This document shows positions 35,305-47,552 of a stretch of 64,000 nucleotides of DNA, piece after piece (position 1 is the first letter of the stretch; each line of letters begins with the position of its first letter). A program made the translations under genes and the position numbers. The DNA is from Muraenolepis orangiensis (Eukaryota > Chordata > Actinopteri > Gadiformes > Muraenolepididae), in the NCBI GenBank assembly GCA_027704905.1, contig CM051015.1, positions 16,182,521 through 16,246,520 on the forward strand. The letters run 5' to 3'. The notes below the pieces were generated by a model. It searched no databases and had not been told where the DNA came from. It was given only the letters and a program-made list of their open reading frames with translations.

Positions 35305-37683
35305 CATGTTTAATTACAGTTATTTTAATTAGCTGTTTAAATTATCTTTGTACCTAGAGGTAGCTCCCTTCCTCTCTCCAATTGAAAGGTGTTTTGTTAG
35401 TCAGCGTTTGTATCACCACTGTAGGCTAGATGTCTGATACAGTGGCCCGGTCAATCCCGGCCTGACTTCTTAATTGTGCTAATTCCTTTAGCTGTCTTGC
35501 ATTCCCACTTCCCTCCATTGAATTGCTCTCCCTGATAATCCATACCAGTCTTAATAATCACTCCCCTTCCCTTTGTTTTGTTCATATCAGACCTTGTCAT
35601 GTGAACGTTTTGCTATAAGAATCGTATACAGCCATTGTTTCTCTGAAGATGCTTAGTAAATGCTGCCATTGTACCTTCCCAGGATTATGCTCAATTAAAC
35701 CAAACACATTGCTGTCTGGGAACGTTTCTCAAGTAATTATTTAGAAAAATGGTTTCATGTATTTTGGGGGTACTCACTTAAAAAATAAATCTCCAATATG
35801 CACTATACATTTGAGAATCCCTGTTTTGAATATGTTTAATAGGCTATTCATATTAAACATCAATTTGAATAACAAGTTCTTTCACTTTTTTGAAATAAAC
35901 ATTATTCTAAAATAATCTAGCACTACCTCCACTGTGATGACCAGGCTCATCCAAGAAGTTATCCTTAATTGACATACGTGCAGTGCTTTTTTTAAATTTG
36001 ATTTCATTTGTTGCTATTATGCACTTTACTACACTTGAAAATGAACACTGTACTCTGTCCAGTTATTTTTGCAAACTTCACCGTGTAGCACTTTCTTAGT
36101 AACTAAAATGTTTACTTATGCTTGCTCCCATTCCCAATAAATTTGAACTTTGTGGATATAAATGGCAATACAAATTCGATTATTAAAAATAAAATGAATT
36201 ATTAGTATAGTAGAATAACATGTAATAAGCATAATGCACACAGGAAAGATAGATAGATAGATACTTTATTAATCCCGAGGGAAATTTAGTCTTCCAGCAG
36301 CTTATACAAATAACACTTATTCAGTTATAAAAACTTTAAAAACGAAGGGACTTATCTAAAACAAATTAGAATTATAAAATTACAATAAATAAATTACAAT
36401 AAACAAGAAGTGGAAAATATACTGTATTCAAACAAAAATTATACTAATATCTATTGTAATAAATACCAATAAAATACAGAATACAATAAGTGTAAGTAGT
36501 GCAAATAAAGGTAGTTTTGGGGTCACAGAGCAGGTGTGTGTAAACAAAAGGAGGCCTCATGCCCAAAAGTCAGTCTCCCCCCGTCCACTCTGGGAAGAGT
36601 TGAATAGTCGTATGGCCTGGGGAACAAACGACTTCCTCAGTCTCTCTGTGGAGCACTGTTGGGATAGTAGTCTACCACTGAACACACTCCTCTGCTTCAT
36701 GACCGTGCTGTGTAGGGGATGACGTGCGTTGTCCATGATGGACATCAGTTTGCGGAGGGTCCTTTTCTCTGCTACTGACATAAGGTGATCCAGCTCTGTG
36801 CCAACCACAGAGCCAGCTCTCCTCACCAGCCTGTCCAGCCGCGTGGCGTCCCTCTTCTTAATGCTGCCTCCCCAGCACACCACAGCGTAGAAGAGGACAC
36901 TGGCAACAACAGACTGGTAAAACATCAGTAGCAGTTTCCTGCAGATGTTTTACCAGTCTGTTGTTGCCAGTGTCCTTTTGCCTTCACAATTTGGAAACGT
37001 TTGCCTTCACAATTTGTTGCCAGAAAGGCTTTAGGAAGTCAGGTGACAAGCGACCAAGTACATGTAGGGAGGAAGTTGTGGTTGATGGATGGGTCAAACA
37101 CAGGACTTTCCCCCGGGAGACCTTGGTTGACTTATCTTTTTAGGTATTTCTTTGGTTTATTATTTTCAGTATTCAGTCGCAGTTTGGTTAGGTTTAGGCA
37201 ACACACTACTGAGTTGGGTTTAGGATTTATGGCAAAAAGGGCTTTGTAGAAAAAAGGGCATTCTGGCAGATAGCTCTGAAGGCAAACTTTGCAATAGTTT
37301 GGATTGGACTAGATGTCAATAGCAACACTTCTGGTGACAAGTTGTTCTCTTACCTTTGTCTGTTGAAACACACTATTGTAAGTCCCTTTGGATAAAAGCA
37401 TCTGCTAAATGACTGTAATGTAATGTAATGTAACACATTTTACAATTAGCCTTGAGTCACAAACGTAAGGCCTAAAAACACCAATGTTCAAGTTGAAGGC
37501 TATTCAATATAACAATATGTGTTATTTCATAATGAATAATAGTAGTGTGAGAAAGCCTACAAATGTAATATGCCTCATGCTTTTTGACTAACTGCTGTTG
37601 TCTGAATGAATAATAGGATTAGCTGAAATATGTAGCTGTGTTAAGACATACAAATAAATCAAAATGTTTTAATTTGACTAGTC
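35133..37683. repeat. Array spacer between copies 11 and 12
   Basis: (AT)n 35261-35299, empty LTR target 35706-35710, Rex1-like fragment with hairpin 36248-36976, SINE-like tail near 37378. No host gene seen. Confidence 0.85.
36248..36926 (-). mobile_element. Rex1/CR1-like LINE 3' fragment, second copy
   Basis: Same truncation point and C-terminal ORF (36557-36925) as at 29859-30511, with only four GATA units at its tail. The hairpin arms are 36894-36926 and 36944-36976. It was carried by unit duplication, not inserted anew. Confidence 0.85.
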
Positions 37684-37709
37684 TTTATTTACATTACATA
37701 TAGCAACAT

Positions 37710-38646
37710 TTACATGGACTCCATGATACGCCTCATGCTCATGAACCTCATGCCACTCATGCCCATATCCTTGAAGCTCCTGTACTCTCCAGGCCTCATG
37801 TACATCATCCTGCCCTTGTAGTGGGCCTGCTCGTACATCAGCCAGTGGCCGTCCATAACGTTGCAGGACTGGCAGTCAGACATGCGATGACGATCCTGGA
37901 TGTTGTCACAGTCGTCCATCATCTCATAGGACTGACCGCCGTAGTTCTCCCTCTCGTAGATCTTCATCCTGAACTGGCCTCTGTGCTGTAATGGAGAGAT
38001 TCAGAGAAACGATGTCAGCAGACGGATAAGCTCAACACAGTCAGGCTTACAGTTAAACTAGGTGATAATTACAGTTGAACTGTGTGAGAGTAACAGTTGA
38101 TCTTGGTGAGAGTAATAGTTGATCTCGGTGAGAGTAACTTGAACTATGGGTGAGTTCTCTTACATAGGGGATCATTCTGCAGGACTTCATGTTGTCAAAC
38201 ATCATTCCCATGCACATCATGCGCTGCATGTCGTTGTACTCTCCCCTCCTCATGAAGAACTGCTGGCCCATGTAGTTGTTCCTCTCATAGACCATGAAGC
38301 AGCCACTCTCCACCCTGCAGGACTGGCACCTGCTCAGGTAGGAGGACATGTCAGAGCAGTCGCTCATGCACTCATAGGAGCGGCCCTGGAAGTTCTTCTC
38401 CTCGTAGAAGGTGATCTGAAAGAGTACAAAAAGAACACATATAACTTATGATAGAAAGGGGAAAAAGGGAAATGTGTTTGCCATTTCCTACATTACAGAA
38501 AAGTTGTTATTTTCATACTGCCAGGTGTGTGCAGTTCAGTGTAGCAATACAAATGGAAAACAGCAATATATTATGTTGAAAATGTATTTAAATAAGTTAC
38601 AAATGAAACATACTTTGCCCATCATGTTCCTGTCAGTGTTGGTCAT
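37710..38646 (-). CDS. crygm: Gamma-M crystallin, copy 12 (type A)
   Basis: Exons 38614-38646, 38164-38415 and 37710-37985; introns 198 and 178 bp. Protein and intron sequence match copy 10, its partner in the dimer duplication. Confidence 0.95.
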
Positions 38647-38693
38647 GTTGCTGTTACTAGTGAACTGCCTTTCCACCTGTTTAACCGAGGTCC

Positions 38694-38756
38694 TTTTATA
38701 TGATGTCAAACCTAAACAATCAGAGGCCCTGCCTGTGAGAACTCCTTGCTCAGCTT
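38694..38756 (-). promoter_or_regulatory. Lens promoter of copy 12
   Basis: TATA, SOX-type and Maf-type sites in type-A form. Confidence 0.7.
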
Positions 38757-38805
38757 CACAATCCTTTTGATGCTGAGGGGATACCCCTTTGATTTCATTA
38801 TTCAT

Positions 38806-38873
<68 letters not shown>

Positions 38874-40484
38874 TTTACAAATGTATAATTATGTATATTT
38901 TAATTTGCTATTGTGTAATTGATCTTTGTACCTAGAGGTTGCTCCCTTCCTCTCTCCAATGGAAAGGTGTTTTGCTAGTTAGCGTTTGTATCACCACTGT
39001 AGGCTAGAAGTCTGATACAGTGGCCCCGTCCATCCCTGGCCTGACTCCTTAATTGTTTTCATTCCTTAAGCTGTCTTTCATTCCCCTTTCCCTAGATTGA
39101 ATTGGCCTCCCGGACAATCCACAACAGTCTTCATGGTCACTCCCCTTACCTTTGTTTTGTTCATATCAGACCTTATCATGTGAATGTTTTGCTATGACAA
39201 TCATTTACAGCCATTGTTTCTCTAAAGATGCTTGGTAAATGCTGCCAGTGTGTCTCCACAGGATTATGCTCCATTAAACAAAACACATTTGTCACGTTCC
39301 GGCCAAGTTCTTCCTGCTCCTGGTCCGGGTTTTCGGCTGGCTTCCTGGATCCGCGATGTCGTGGCTCCGTTCCGAATATCACTCCTTTTTTTCCCTGTCG
39401 GCCGTGTGTTACTGGACTCACCTGTTTTTAATCACACCTCATTTACCAAGCTGTATTTAAACCATGTCTTGTGTGTTTACTGATTCTCGGAAAGCCTCAC
39501 GTCAAGTATTAAGTATCACGTCTTGTGTTCTGTTTTCTGATCCACTGTGTTTTGACCATCACCTGCTAAACAACTTTGTTTTTGCCTTGCCCTGTCTGTA
39601 CCTCTGCCTTTTCTCACGATCATTAAAGCACATGTACTACCTAGCTTCTGTCCCTCTGCTTTTGGGTCCCACCTACACCCAGGCGTGACAACATTGCTAG
39701 CAGGAAGAGTTTTTCAAGGAATTATTTTGCAACATGGTTTCATGTATTTTGGGGGTACTCACTTAAAAAAGAAATCTCCAATATGCACTATACATTTGAG
39801 AATCCCTGTTTTGAATATGTTTAAATAGGCTATTCATATTAAAAATCAACGGACTAGATTTAAATAATGTGGTGTTTTTACACTGCACCCTTGAAGAATT
39901 GATAGGAGCTTGGTATTTTTCCCATGCATTTGAATTTGCAAAAAACCTATTGTTTGTAATTCGTAATTTGAATAACAAGGTCTTTCACTTTTTTGAAATA
40001 AACATTATTCAAAAATCGTCTAGCACTACCTCCACTGTGAAGACCAGGCTCATCCAAGAAGTTCTCCTTAATTGAGGATGATAGCAATAATTTGGATTGG
40101 ACTAGATGTCAATAGCAACACTTCTGGTGACAAGTTGTTCTCTTACCTTTGTCTGTTGAAACACACGATTGTAAGTCGCTTTGGATAAAAGCATCTGCTA
40201 AATGACTGTAATGTAATGTAATGTAACACATTTTACAATTGGCCCTGAGTCACAAACGTAAGGCCTAAAAACACCAAAGCTCAAGTGTAAGGCCGTTCAA
40301 TATAACAATATGTGTTATTTAATTATGAATAATAGTAGTTTGAGAAAGCCTAGAAATGTAATACTCCTCATGCATTTTGACTAACTGCTGTTGTCTGAAT
40401 GAATAATAGGATTAGCAGAAATATGTAGCGTGTATGTAGTGTTAAGACATGCAAATAAATCAAAAGCTTTTCATTTGACTAGTC
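38757..40484. repeat. Array spacer between copies 12 and 13
   Basis: Long (AT)n 38808-38865, LTR-like insertion 39290-39690, SINE-like tail near 40171. No gene seen. Confidence 0.85.
39290..39690 (+). mobile_element. Solo LTR-like insertion, spacer between copies 12 and 13
   Basis: 401 bp, canonical ends, ACATT on both sides. Rightmost LTR-like copy in the array. Confidence 0.75.
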
Positions 40485-40510
40485 TTTATTTACATTTCAT
40501 ATTGCAACAT

Positions 40511-41434
40511 TCACATGGACTCCATGATACGCCTCATGCTCATGAACCTCATGCCACTCATGCCCATATCCCTGAAGCTCCTGTACTCTCCAGGCCTCAT
40601 GTACATCATCCTGCCCTTGTAATGGGCCTGCTCGTACATCAGCCAGTGGCCATCCATAACGTTGCAGGACTGGCAGTCAGACATGCGATGACGATCCTGG
40701 ATGTTGTCACAGTCGTCCATCATCTCATAGGACTGACCGCCGTAGTTCTCCCTCTCGTAGATCTTCATCCTGAACTGGCCTCTGTGCTGTAATGGAGAGA
40801 TTCAGAGAAACAATGTCAGCAGACTCATAAGCTCAACACAGTCAGGCTTGAAGTTAAACTAGGAGATAGTAACAATTGAACTGGTTGAGAGTAACAGTTG
40901 ATCTTGGGGGGGGGAGACAGAGAATCTCGGTGAGAGTAACTGTTGAACTATGGATGAGTTCTCTTACATAGGGGATCATTCTGCAGGACTTCATGTTGTC
41001 AAACATCATTCCCATGCTCATCATGCGCTGCATGTCGTTGTACTCTCCCCTCCTCATGAAGAACTGCTGGCCCATGTAGTTGTTCCTCTCATAGACCATG
41101 AAGCAGCCACTCTCCACCCTGCAGGACTGGCACCTGCTCAGGTAGGAGGACATGTCAGAGCAGTCGCTCATGCACTCATAGGAGCGGCCCTGGAAGTTCT
41201 TCTCCTCGTAGAAGGTGATCTGAAAGAGTACAAAAATAGCACATATTACTTATGATAGAAAGGGGAACAATGGAAACATATTTGCCATTTCCTACATTAC
41301 AGAATAGTTTTTATTTTCATACTGCCACACATCGTGTGTGGACAGTTCATTGAAGCAAAATCGTATCCAATGTATTTAAATAAGTTACAAATCAAACATA
41401 CTTTGCACATCATAGTCCTGTCAGTGGTGGTCAT
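40511..41434 (-). CDS. crygm: Gamma-M crystallin, copy 13 (type B)
   Basis: Exons 41402-41434, 40968-41219 and 40511-40786; introns 182 and 181 bp. Type-B residues as copy 11; intron 2 differs by one extra G in the poly-G run. Confidence 0.95.
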
Positions 41435-41481
41435 GTTGCTGTTACTAGTGAACTGCCTTCCCACCTTTTTTACAGAGGTCC

Positions 41482-41544
41482 TTTTATATGATGACAAACC
41501 TAAACAATCAGAGGCCCTGCCTGTGCGTACTCCTTACTCAGCTC
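41482..41544 (-). promoter_or_regulatory. Lens promoter of copy 13 (type B)
   Basis: Same as the copy 11 promoter. Confidence 0.65.
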
Positions 41545-41669
41545 ACAATCCATTTAATGCTGAGGGGATCCCCTGCATGTTTCTGGTATCGCTGGTCCCA
41601 TTATCTTTAAAATAAATTTCTCTGACCCCCAAAATCGATTAATCTACATACATGTACACGCAGTATGTA

Positions 41670-41724
<55 letters not shown>

Positions 41725-44100
41725 GTTTAATTACAGTTATTTTAATTAGCTGTTTAAATTATCTTTGTACCTAGAGGTAGCTCCCTTCCTCTCTCCAATT
41801 GAAAGGTGTTTTGTTAGTCAGCGTTTGTATCACCACTGTAGGCTAGATGTCTGATACAGTGGCCCGGTCAATCCCGGCCTGACTTCTTAATTGTGCTAAT
41901 TCCTTTAGCTGTCTTGCATTCCCACTTCCCTCCATTGAATTGCTCTCCCTGATAATCCATACCAGTCTTAATAATCACTCCCCTTCCCTTTGTTTTGTTC
42001 ATATCAGACCTTGTCATGTGAACGTTTTGCTATAAGAATCGTATACAGCCATTGTTTCTCTGAAGATGCTTAGTAAATGCTGCCATTGTACCTTCCCAGG
42101 ATTATGCTCAATTAAACCAAACACATTGCTGTCTGGGAACGTTTCTCAAGTAATTATTTAGAAAAATGGTTTCATGTATTTTGGGGGTACTCACTTAAAA
42201 AATAAATCTCCAATATGCACTATACATTTGAGAATCCCTGTTTTGAATATGTTTAATAGGCTATTCATATTAAACATCAATTTGAATAACAAGTTCTTTC
42301 ACTTTTTTGAAATAAACATTATTCTAAAATAATCTAGCACTACCTCCACTGTGATGACCAGGCTCATCCAAGAAGTTATCCTTAATTGACATACGTGCAG
42401 TGCTTTTTTTAAATTTGATTTCATTTGTTGCTATTATGCACTTTACTACACTTGAAAATGAACACTGTACTCTGTCCAGTTATTTTTGCAAACTTCACCG
42501 TGTAGCACTTTCTTAGTAACTAAAATGTTTACTTATGCTTGCTCCCATTCCCAATAAATTTGAACTTTGTGGATATAAATGGCAATACAAATTCGATTAT
42601 TAAAAATAAAATGAATTATTAGTATAGTAGAATAACATGTAATAAGCATAATGCACACAGGAAAGATAGATAGATAGATACTTTATTAATCCCGAGGGAA
42701 ATTTAGTCTTCCAGCAGCTTATACAAATAACACTTATTCAGTTATAAAAACTTTAAAAACGAAGGGACTTATCTAAAACAAATTAGAATTATAAAATTAC
42801 AATAAATAAATTACAATAAACAAGAAGTGGAAAATATACTGTATTCAAACAAAAATTATACTAATATCTATTGTAATAAATACCAATAAAATACAGAATA
42901 CAATAAGTGTAAGTAGTGCAAATAAAGGTAGTTTTGGGGTCACAGAGCAGGTGTGTGTAAACAAAAGGAGGCCTCATGCCCAAAAGTCAGTCTCCCCCCG
43001 TCCACTCTGGGAAGAGTTGAATAGTCGTATGGCCTGGGGAACAAACGACTTCCTCAGTCTCTCTGTGGAGCACTGTTGGGATAGTAGTCTACCACTGAAC
43101 ACACTCCTCTGCTTCATGACCGTGCTGTGTAGGGGATGACGTGCGTTGTCCATGATGGACATCAGTTTGCGGAGGGTCCTTTTCTCTGCTACTGACATAA
43201 GGTGATCCAGCTCTGTGCCAACCACAGAGCCAGCTCTCCTCACCAGCCTGTCCAGCCGCGTGGCGTCCCTCTTCTTAATGCTGCCTCCCCAGCACACCAC
43301 AGCGTAGAAGAGGACACTGGCAACAACAGACTGGTAAAACATCAGTAGCAGTTTCCTGCAGATGTTTTACCAGTCTGTTGTTGCCAGTGTCCTTTTGCCT
43401 TCACAATTTGGAAACGTTTGCCTTCACAATTTGTTGCCAGAAAGGCTTTAGGAAGTCAGGTGACAAGCGACCAAGTACATGTAGGGAGGAAGTTGTGGTT
43501 GATGGATGGGTCAAACACAGGACTTTCCCCCGGGAGACCTTGGTTGACTTATCTTTTTAGGTATTTTTTTGGTTTATTATTTTCAGTATTCAGTCGCAGT
43601 TTGGTTAGGTTTAGGCAACACACTACTGAGTTGGGTTTAGGATTTATGGCAAAAAGGGCTTTGTAGAAAAAAGGGCATTCTGGCAGATAGCTCTGAAGGC
43701 AAACTTTGCAATAGTTTGGATTGGACTAGATGTCAATAGCAACACTTCTGGTGACAAGTTGTTCTCTTACCTTTGTCTGTTGAAACACACTATTGTAAGT
43801 CCCTTTGGATAAAAGCATCTGCTAAATGACTGTAATGTAATGTAATGTAACACATTTTTCAATTAGCCTTGAGTCACAAACGTAAGGCCTAAAAACACCA
43901 AAGTTCAAGTTTAAGGCTATTCAATATAACAATATGTGTTATTTCATAATGAATAATAGTAGTGTGAGAACGCCTACAAATGTAATATGCCTCATGCTTT
44001 TTGACTAACTGCTGTTGTCTGAATGAATAATAGGATTAGCTGAAATACGTAGCTGTGTTAAGACATACAAATAAATCAAAATGTTTTAATTTGACTAGTC
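41545..44100. repeat. Array spacer between copies 13 and 14
   Basis: (AT)n 41673-41719, empty LTR target 42123-42127, Rex1-like fragment with hairpin 42665-43393, SINE-like tail near 43795. No host gene seen. Confidence 0.85.
42665..43343 (-). mobile_element. Rex1/CR1-like LINE 3' fragment, third copy
   Basis: C-terminal RT ORF at 42974-43342, four GATA units at the tail, hairpin arms 43311-43343 and 43361-43393. Same breakpoints as the other two. Confidence 0.85.
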
Positions 44101-44126
44101 TTTATTTACATTAAATATAGCAACAT

Positions 44127-45025
44127 TTACATGGACTCCATGATACGCCTCATGCTCATGAACCTCATGCCACTCATGCCCATATCCTTGAAGCTCCTGT
44201 ACTCTCCAGGCCTCATGTACATCATCCTGCCCTTGTAGTGGGCCTGCTCGTACATCAGCCAGTGGCCGTCCATAACGTTGCAGGACTGGCAGTCAGACAT
44301 GCGATGACGATCCTGGATGTTGTCACAGTCGTCCATCATCTCATAGGACTGACCGCCGTAGTTCTCCCTCTCGTAGATCTTCATCCTGAACTGGCCTCTG
44401 TGCTGTAATGGAGAGATTCAGAGAAACAATGTCAGCAGACGGATAAGCTCAACACAGTCAGGCTTACAGTTAAACTAGGTGATAGTTACAGTTGAACTGT
44501 GTGAGAGTAACAGTTGATCTCGGTGAGAGTAACTTGAACTATGGGTGAGTTCTCTTACATAGGGGATCATTCTGCAGGACTTCATGTTGTCAAACATCAT
44601 TCCCATGCTCATCATGCGCTGCATGTCGCTGTACTCTCCCCTCCTCATGAAGAACTGCTGGCCCATGTAGTTGTTCCTCTCATAGACCATGAAGCAGCCA
44701 CTCTCCACCCTGCAGGACTGGCACCTGCTCAGGTAAGAGGACATGTCAGAGCAGTCGCTCATGCACTCATAGGAGCGGCCCTGGAAGTTCTTCTCCTCGT
44801 AGAAGGTGATCTGAAAGAGTACAAAAATAGCACATATTACTTATGATAGAAAGGGGAACAATGGAAACGTGTTTGCCATTTCCTACAGTATAGAATAGTT
44901 GTTATTTTCATACTGCCACCCATTGTTTGTGGACAGTTCAGTGAAGCAAAATCATATCCTATGTATTTAAATAAGTTACAAATCAAACATACTTTGCACA
45001 TCATGTTCCTGTCAGTGGTGGTCAT
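44127..45025 (-). CDS. crygm: Gamma-M crystallin, copy 14 (A/B hybrid)
   Basis: Exons 44993-45025, 44559-44810 and 44127-44402; introns 182 and 156 bp. The upstream half is type B (intron 1 of 182 bp, MMCK, MMSMG, GAGTAA promoter). Exon 3 is type A (SFKDMG), and exon 1 keeps the A-like RN before MMCK. Exon 2 has the unique GEYSDMQ. Such a patchwork is what gene conversion or unequal crossing-over inside the gene would leave. Confidence 0.93.
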
Positions 45026-45072
45026 GTTGCTGTTACTAGTGAACTGCCTTCCCACCTTTTTTACAGAGGTCC

Positions 45073-45135
45073 TTTTATATGATGTCAAAACTAAACAATC
45101 AGAGGCCCTGCCTGTGAGAACCCCTTACTCAGCTC
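45073..45135 (-). promoter_or_regulatory. Lens promoter of copy 14
   Basis: TATA and SOX-type sites kept; Maf-type site is the GAGTAA variant (45125-45134). Confidence 0.65.
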
Positions 45136-45892
45136 ACAATCCATTTAATGCTGAGGGGATCCCCTGCATGTTTCTGGTATCGCTGGTCCCATTATCTTTC
45201 AAATAAATTTCACTGACCTCCAAAATCGATTCATCTACATACATCTACACATAGTATGTATGCATATATATATATATAAAACACATGTTTAATTACAGTT
45301 ATTTTAATTAGCTGTTTAAATTATCTTTGTACATAGAGGTAGCTCCCTTCCTCTCTCCAATGGAAAGGTGTTTTGTTAGTCAGCGTTTGTATCACCACTG
45401 TAGGCTAGAAGTCTGATACAGTGGCCCGGTCAATCCCGGCCTGACTCCTTAATTGTGTTGATTCCTTTCGCTGTCTTGCATTCCCATTTCCCTCCATTGA
45501 ATTGCTCTCCCGGAAAATCCATACCAGTCTTAATAATCACTCCCCTTACCTTTTTTTTGTTCATATCAGACCTTATCATGTGAAAGTTTTGCTATAATAA
45601 TCATATACAGCCATTGTTTCTCTGAAGATGCTTGGTAAATGCTGCCAGTGTGCCTTCCCAGGATTATGCTCAATTTAACCAAACACATTGCTGTCTGGGA
45701 ATATTTCTCAACAAATTATTTTTCAAAATGGTTTAATTTATTTTGGGGTTAGTCACTTAAAAAACAAACTTAAATATGCACTATACATTTGAGAATCCCT
45801 GTTTTGAATATGTTTAATAGGCTATTCATATTAAACATCAACTGACTGGATTTTATAAAGGTGGTGTTTTTAACACTGCACCCTGGAAGAAT
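45136..45892. repeat. Truncated array spacer right of copy 14
   Basis: Type-B spacer with a short (TA)n near 45265 and the empty LTR target at 45685-45689. It is cut after CCCTGGAAGAATT by a reversed LINE. No gene seen. Confidence 0.85.
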
Positions 45893-46450
45893 TCAAGTCA
45901 AGTCAAGTCAAGTATATTGTCACTTCACAGTTTACACAAGTAAACAGTGAAAGCAGTGGTGTGAAAATCTTATGTGCAATACCCGACGACAGACAGCAGT
46001 TATAAAAATAACATAAAAATAGATAAAAATAAAGTTAAAAAAAAATGCAATGTATCGCCACAGAAAAAGAGCAATATGTATGTATAAATCAATGTAATAA
46101 AATATACATTGTTATATGCTATACGCCCTTGTTCAGCAGCCTGATGGAAGCTATCTCTGTGGAGGCTATCTCGGAGTCTATTTGTACGGCACTTGATACT
46201 GCAGTTAAAAGTAAATACAGTTCGTGGCTGGGGTGGGCAATGTCTTTTATGATGTGTTAGGCCTTGGCCACGCACCGCTAGTTGTATATATCCAGGAGGG
46301 AGGGGAGCTCACCTCCAATGATATACTAGGCCGTCCGCACCACCCTTTGAAGCGCTCTGCGCTCGAGGGCGGTGCTGTTCCCGTACCAGGCGGTGATACA
46401 CCCTGTAAGAACACTCTCGATGGTGCCGTGAATGTTCTCAGGATGTTCTC
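45893..46450 (-). mobile_element. L2/CR1-group LINE 3' fragment, same family as 12391-15610
   Basis: Starts with the reversed pentamer tail (CAAGT repeats, 45893-45912). It then reads the reverse complement of the 3' UTR and the last roughly 100 codons of the 12.4-kb LINE (compare CTCCAATGATATACTAGG with the region near 15140). 5' truncated and decayed. Confidence 0.88.
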
Positions 46451-46479
46451 AGGATCTCAAGAATATACAACAATACGTA

Positions 46480-47093
46480 TAGTGCAAATTGGCAGTAATA
46501 AAATACTAATAAATAATTCAGATGAGTACTGAAAAAGTGACAAGTGAAAAGTGAAAAGTGAAATAGAATTTACAGTGCAAAATTACAGTGAAAGGATTTG
46601 CAGTGCATTGACCTCAGGTCACTGAGTCTCCACTGTCCCTCTCACGACCCGAGGTAGATTAATTAAAGAGTCTGATGGCCACAGGAAGAAAGGACTTCCT
46701 GTGGCGTTCTGTGGTGCACCTGGGTGGAATGAGTCTGTTGCTGAAGGTGCTTCTGTATGAGGTCAGCACCTGATGGAGAGGGTGAGAGTTGTTGTCAAGA
46801 ATACTACGCAGCTTGCGCAGCATCCTCCTCTCAGACACCACCAACAAGGAGTCCAGCTGGACCCCCAGGACAGCGCCAGCCTTCCTGACGATCCTGCTAA
46901 ACATGTTTACATGTTGATCAAAAGATAGCGTTGGGTCAAACAAGAAACCAAGATTTTTAACACAAGAGCTTTGGGCCACAGTAGAGCCCTCAAACAACAG
47001 TGTGACGCCTTCAAATAGTGGTTGTTGTTGCTTCGGCCCGATGATTATCAGCTCCGCTTTTCCTGTGTTAAGCTGCAGGTAGTTTTGAGACAT
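46480..47093 (-). mobile_element. Chimeric LINE remnant, RT C-terminus
   Basis: The ORF at 46659-47093 (144 aa, minus) joins an RT palm/thumb piece (KNLGFLFDPTLSFDQHV) to a different-looking C-terminus (GAVLGVQLDSLLVVSERRM, SFLPVAIRLFN). The join is near 46905. The second half resembles the Rex1-like fragments of the array but is not the same copy. Either two LINEs were fused or one diverged member is shown; no catalytic FADD is present. Confidence 0.7.
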
Positions 47094-47552
47094 CCATATT
47101 TTAATTGCAAACTAACAGAATTAAAATTGAGTCAGATTTGAGGGAGAAGCATTTTTTGGGAAAAGTATGTTTACCTGTATTTATTTAAAATAAGACATAC
47201 TATCATAAAGTAAAACCAGATATGCACGTCAATCACATCAATTGTCTGATCGCGACCCAAAGAAACACCACATTTTCACGGTCAGCAATGTTTACGTTTG
47301 GCGCCATGCACCCGGAACACTTTGAGTTTGTAACTCGATACGTTTCAAATCGGAAATGTAATTGAAGGTAAATATGGACTCATGAGTTGTCTGCAACGCA
47401 GAATTAATATGAATGACACAAGATAGATCCTTGCATGATGATAACACGCCCCCCAAAACTCAGATTGGGTATTCACCAGTGCAGGGAGCTCTGCTGATTG
47501 GTTCACAATGCCTCTGGCTAGACACGCCCTAAGGGAGGATCGTCTTCCCTTA
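47094..47552. other. Intergenic stretch, nothing recognised
   Basis: Unique-looking AT-rich DNA; no ORF, repeat or motif that I can support. Confidence 0.5.

Larger units (their letters stand above)
31295..37709. repeat. Higher-order dimer block 1 (copies 10-11)
   Basis: A 6,415-bp A+B unit (genes 10 and 11 plus both spacers), repeated almost unchanged at 37710-44126. The two are distinguished mainly by AT-run length. Confidence 0.9.
37710..44126. repeat. Higher-order dimer block 2 (copies 12-13)
   Basis: A 6,417-bp repeat of block 1 (31295-37709), including the LTR in one spacer and the Rex1-like hairpin fragment in the other. Confidence 0.9.
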
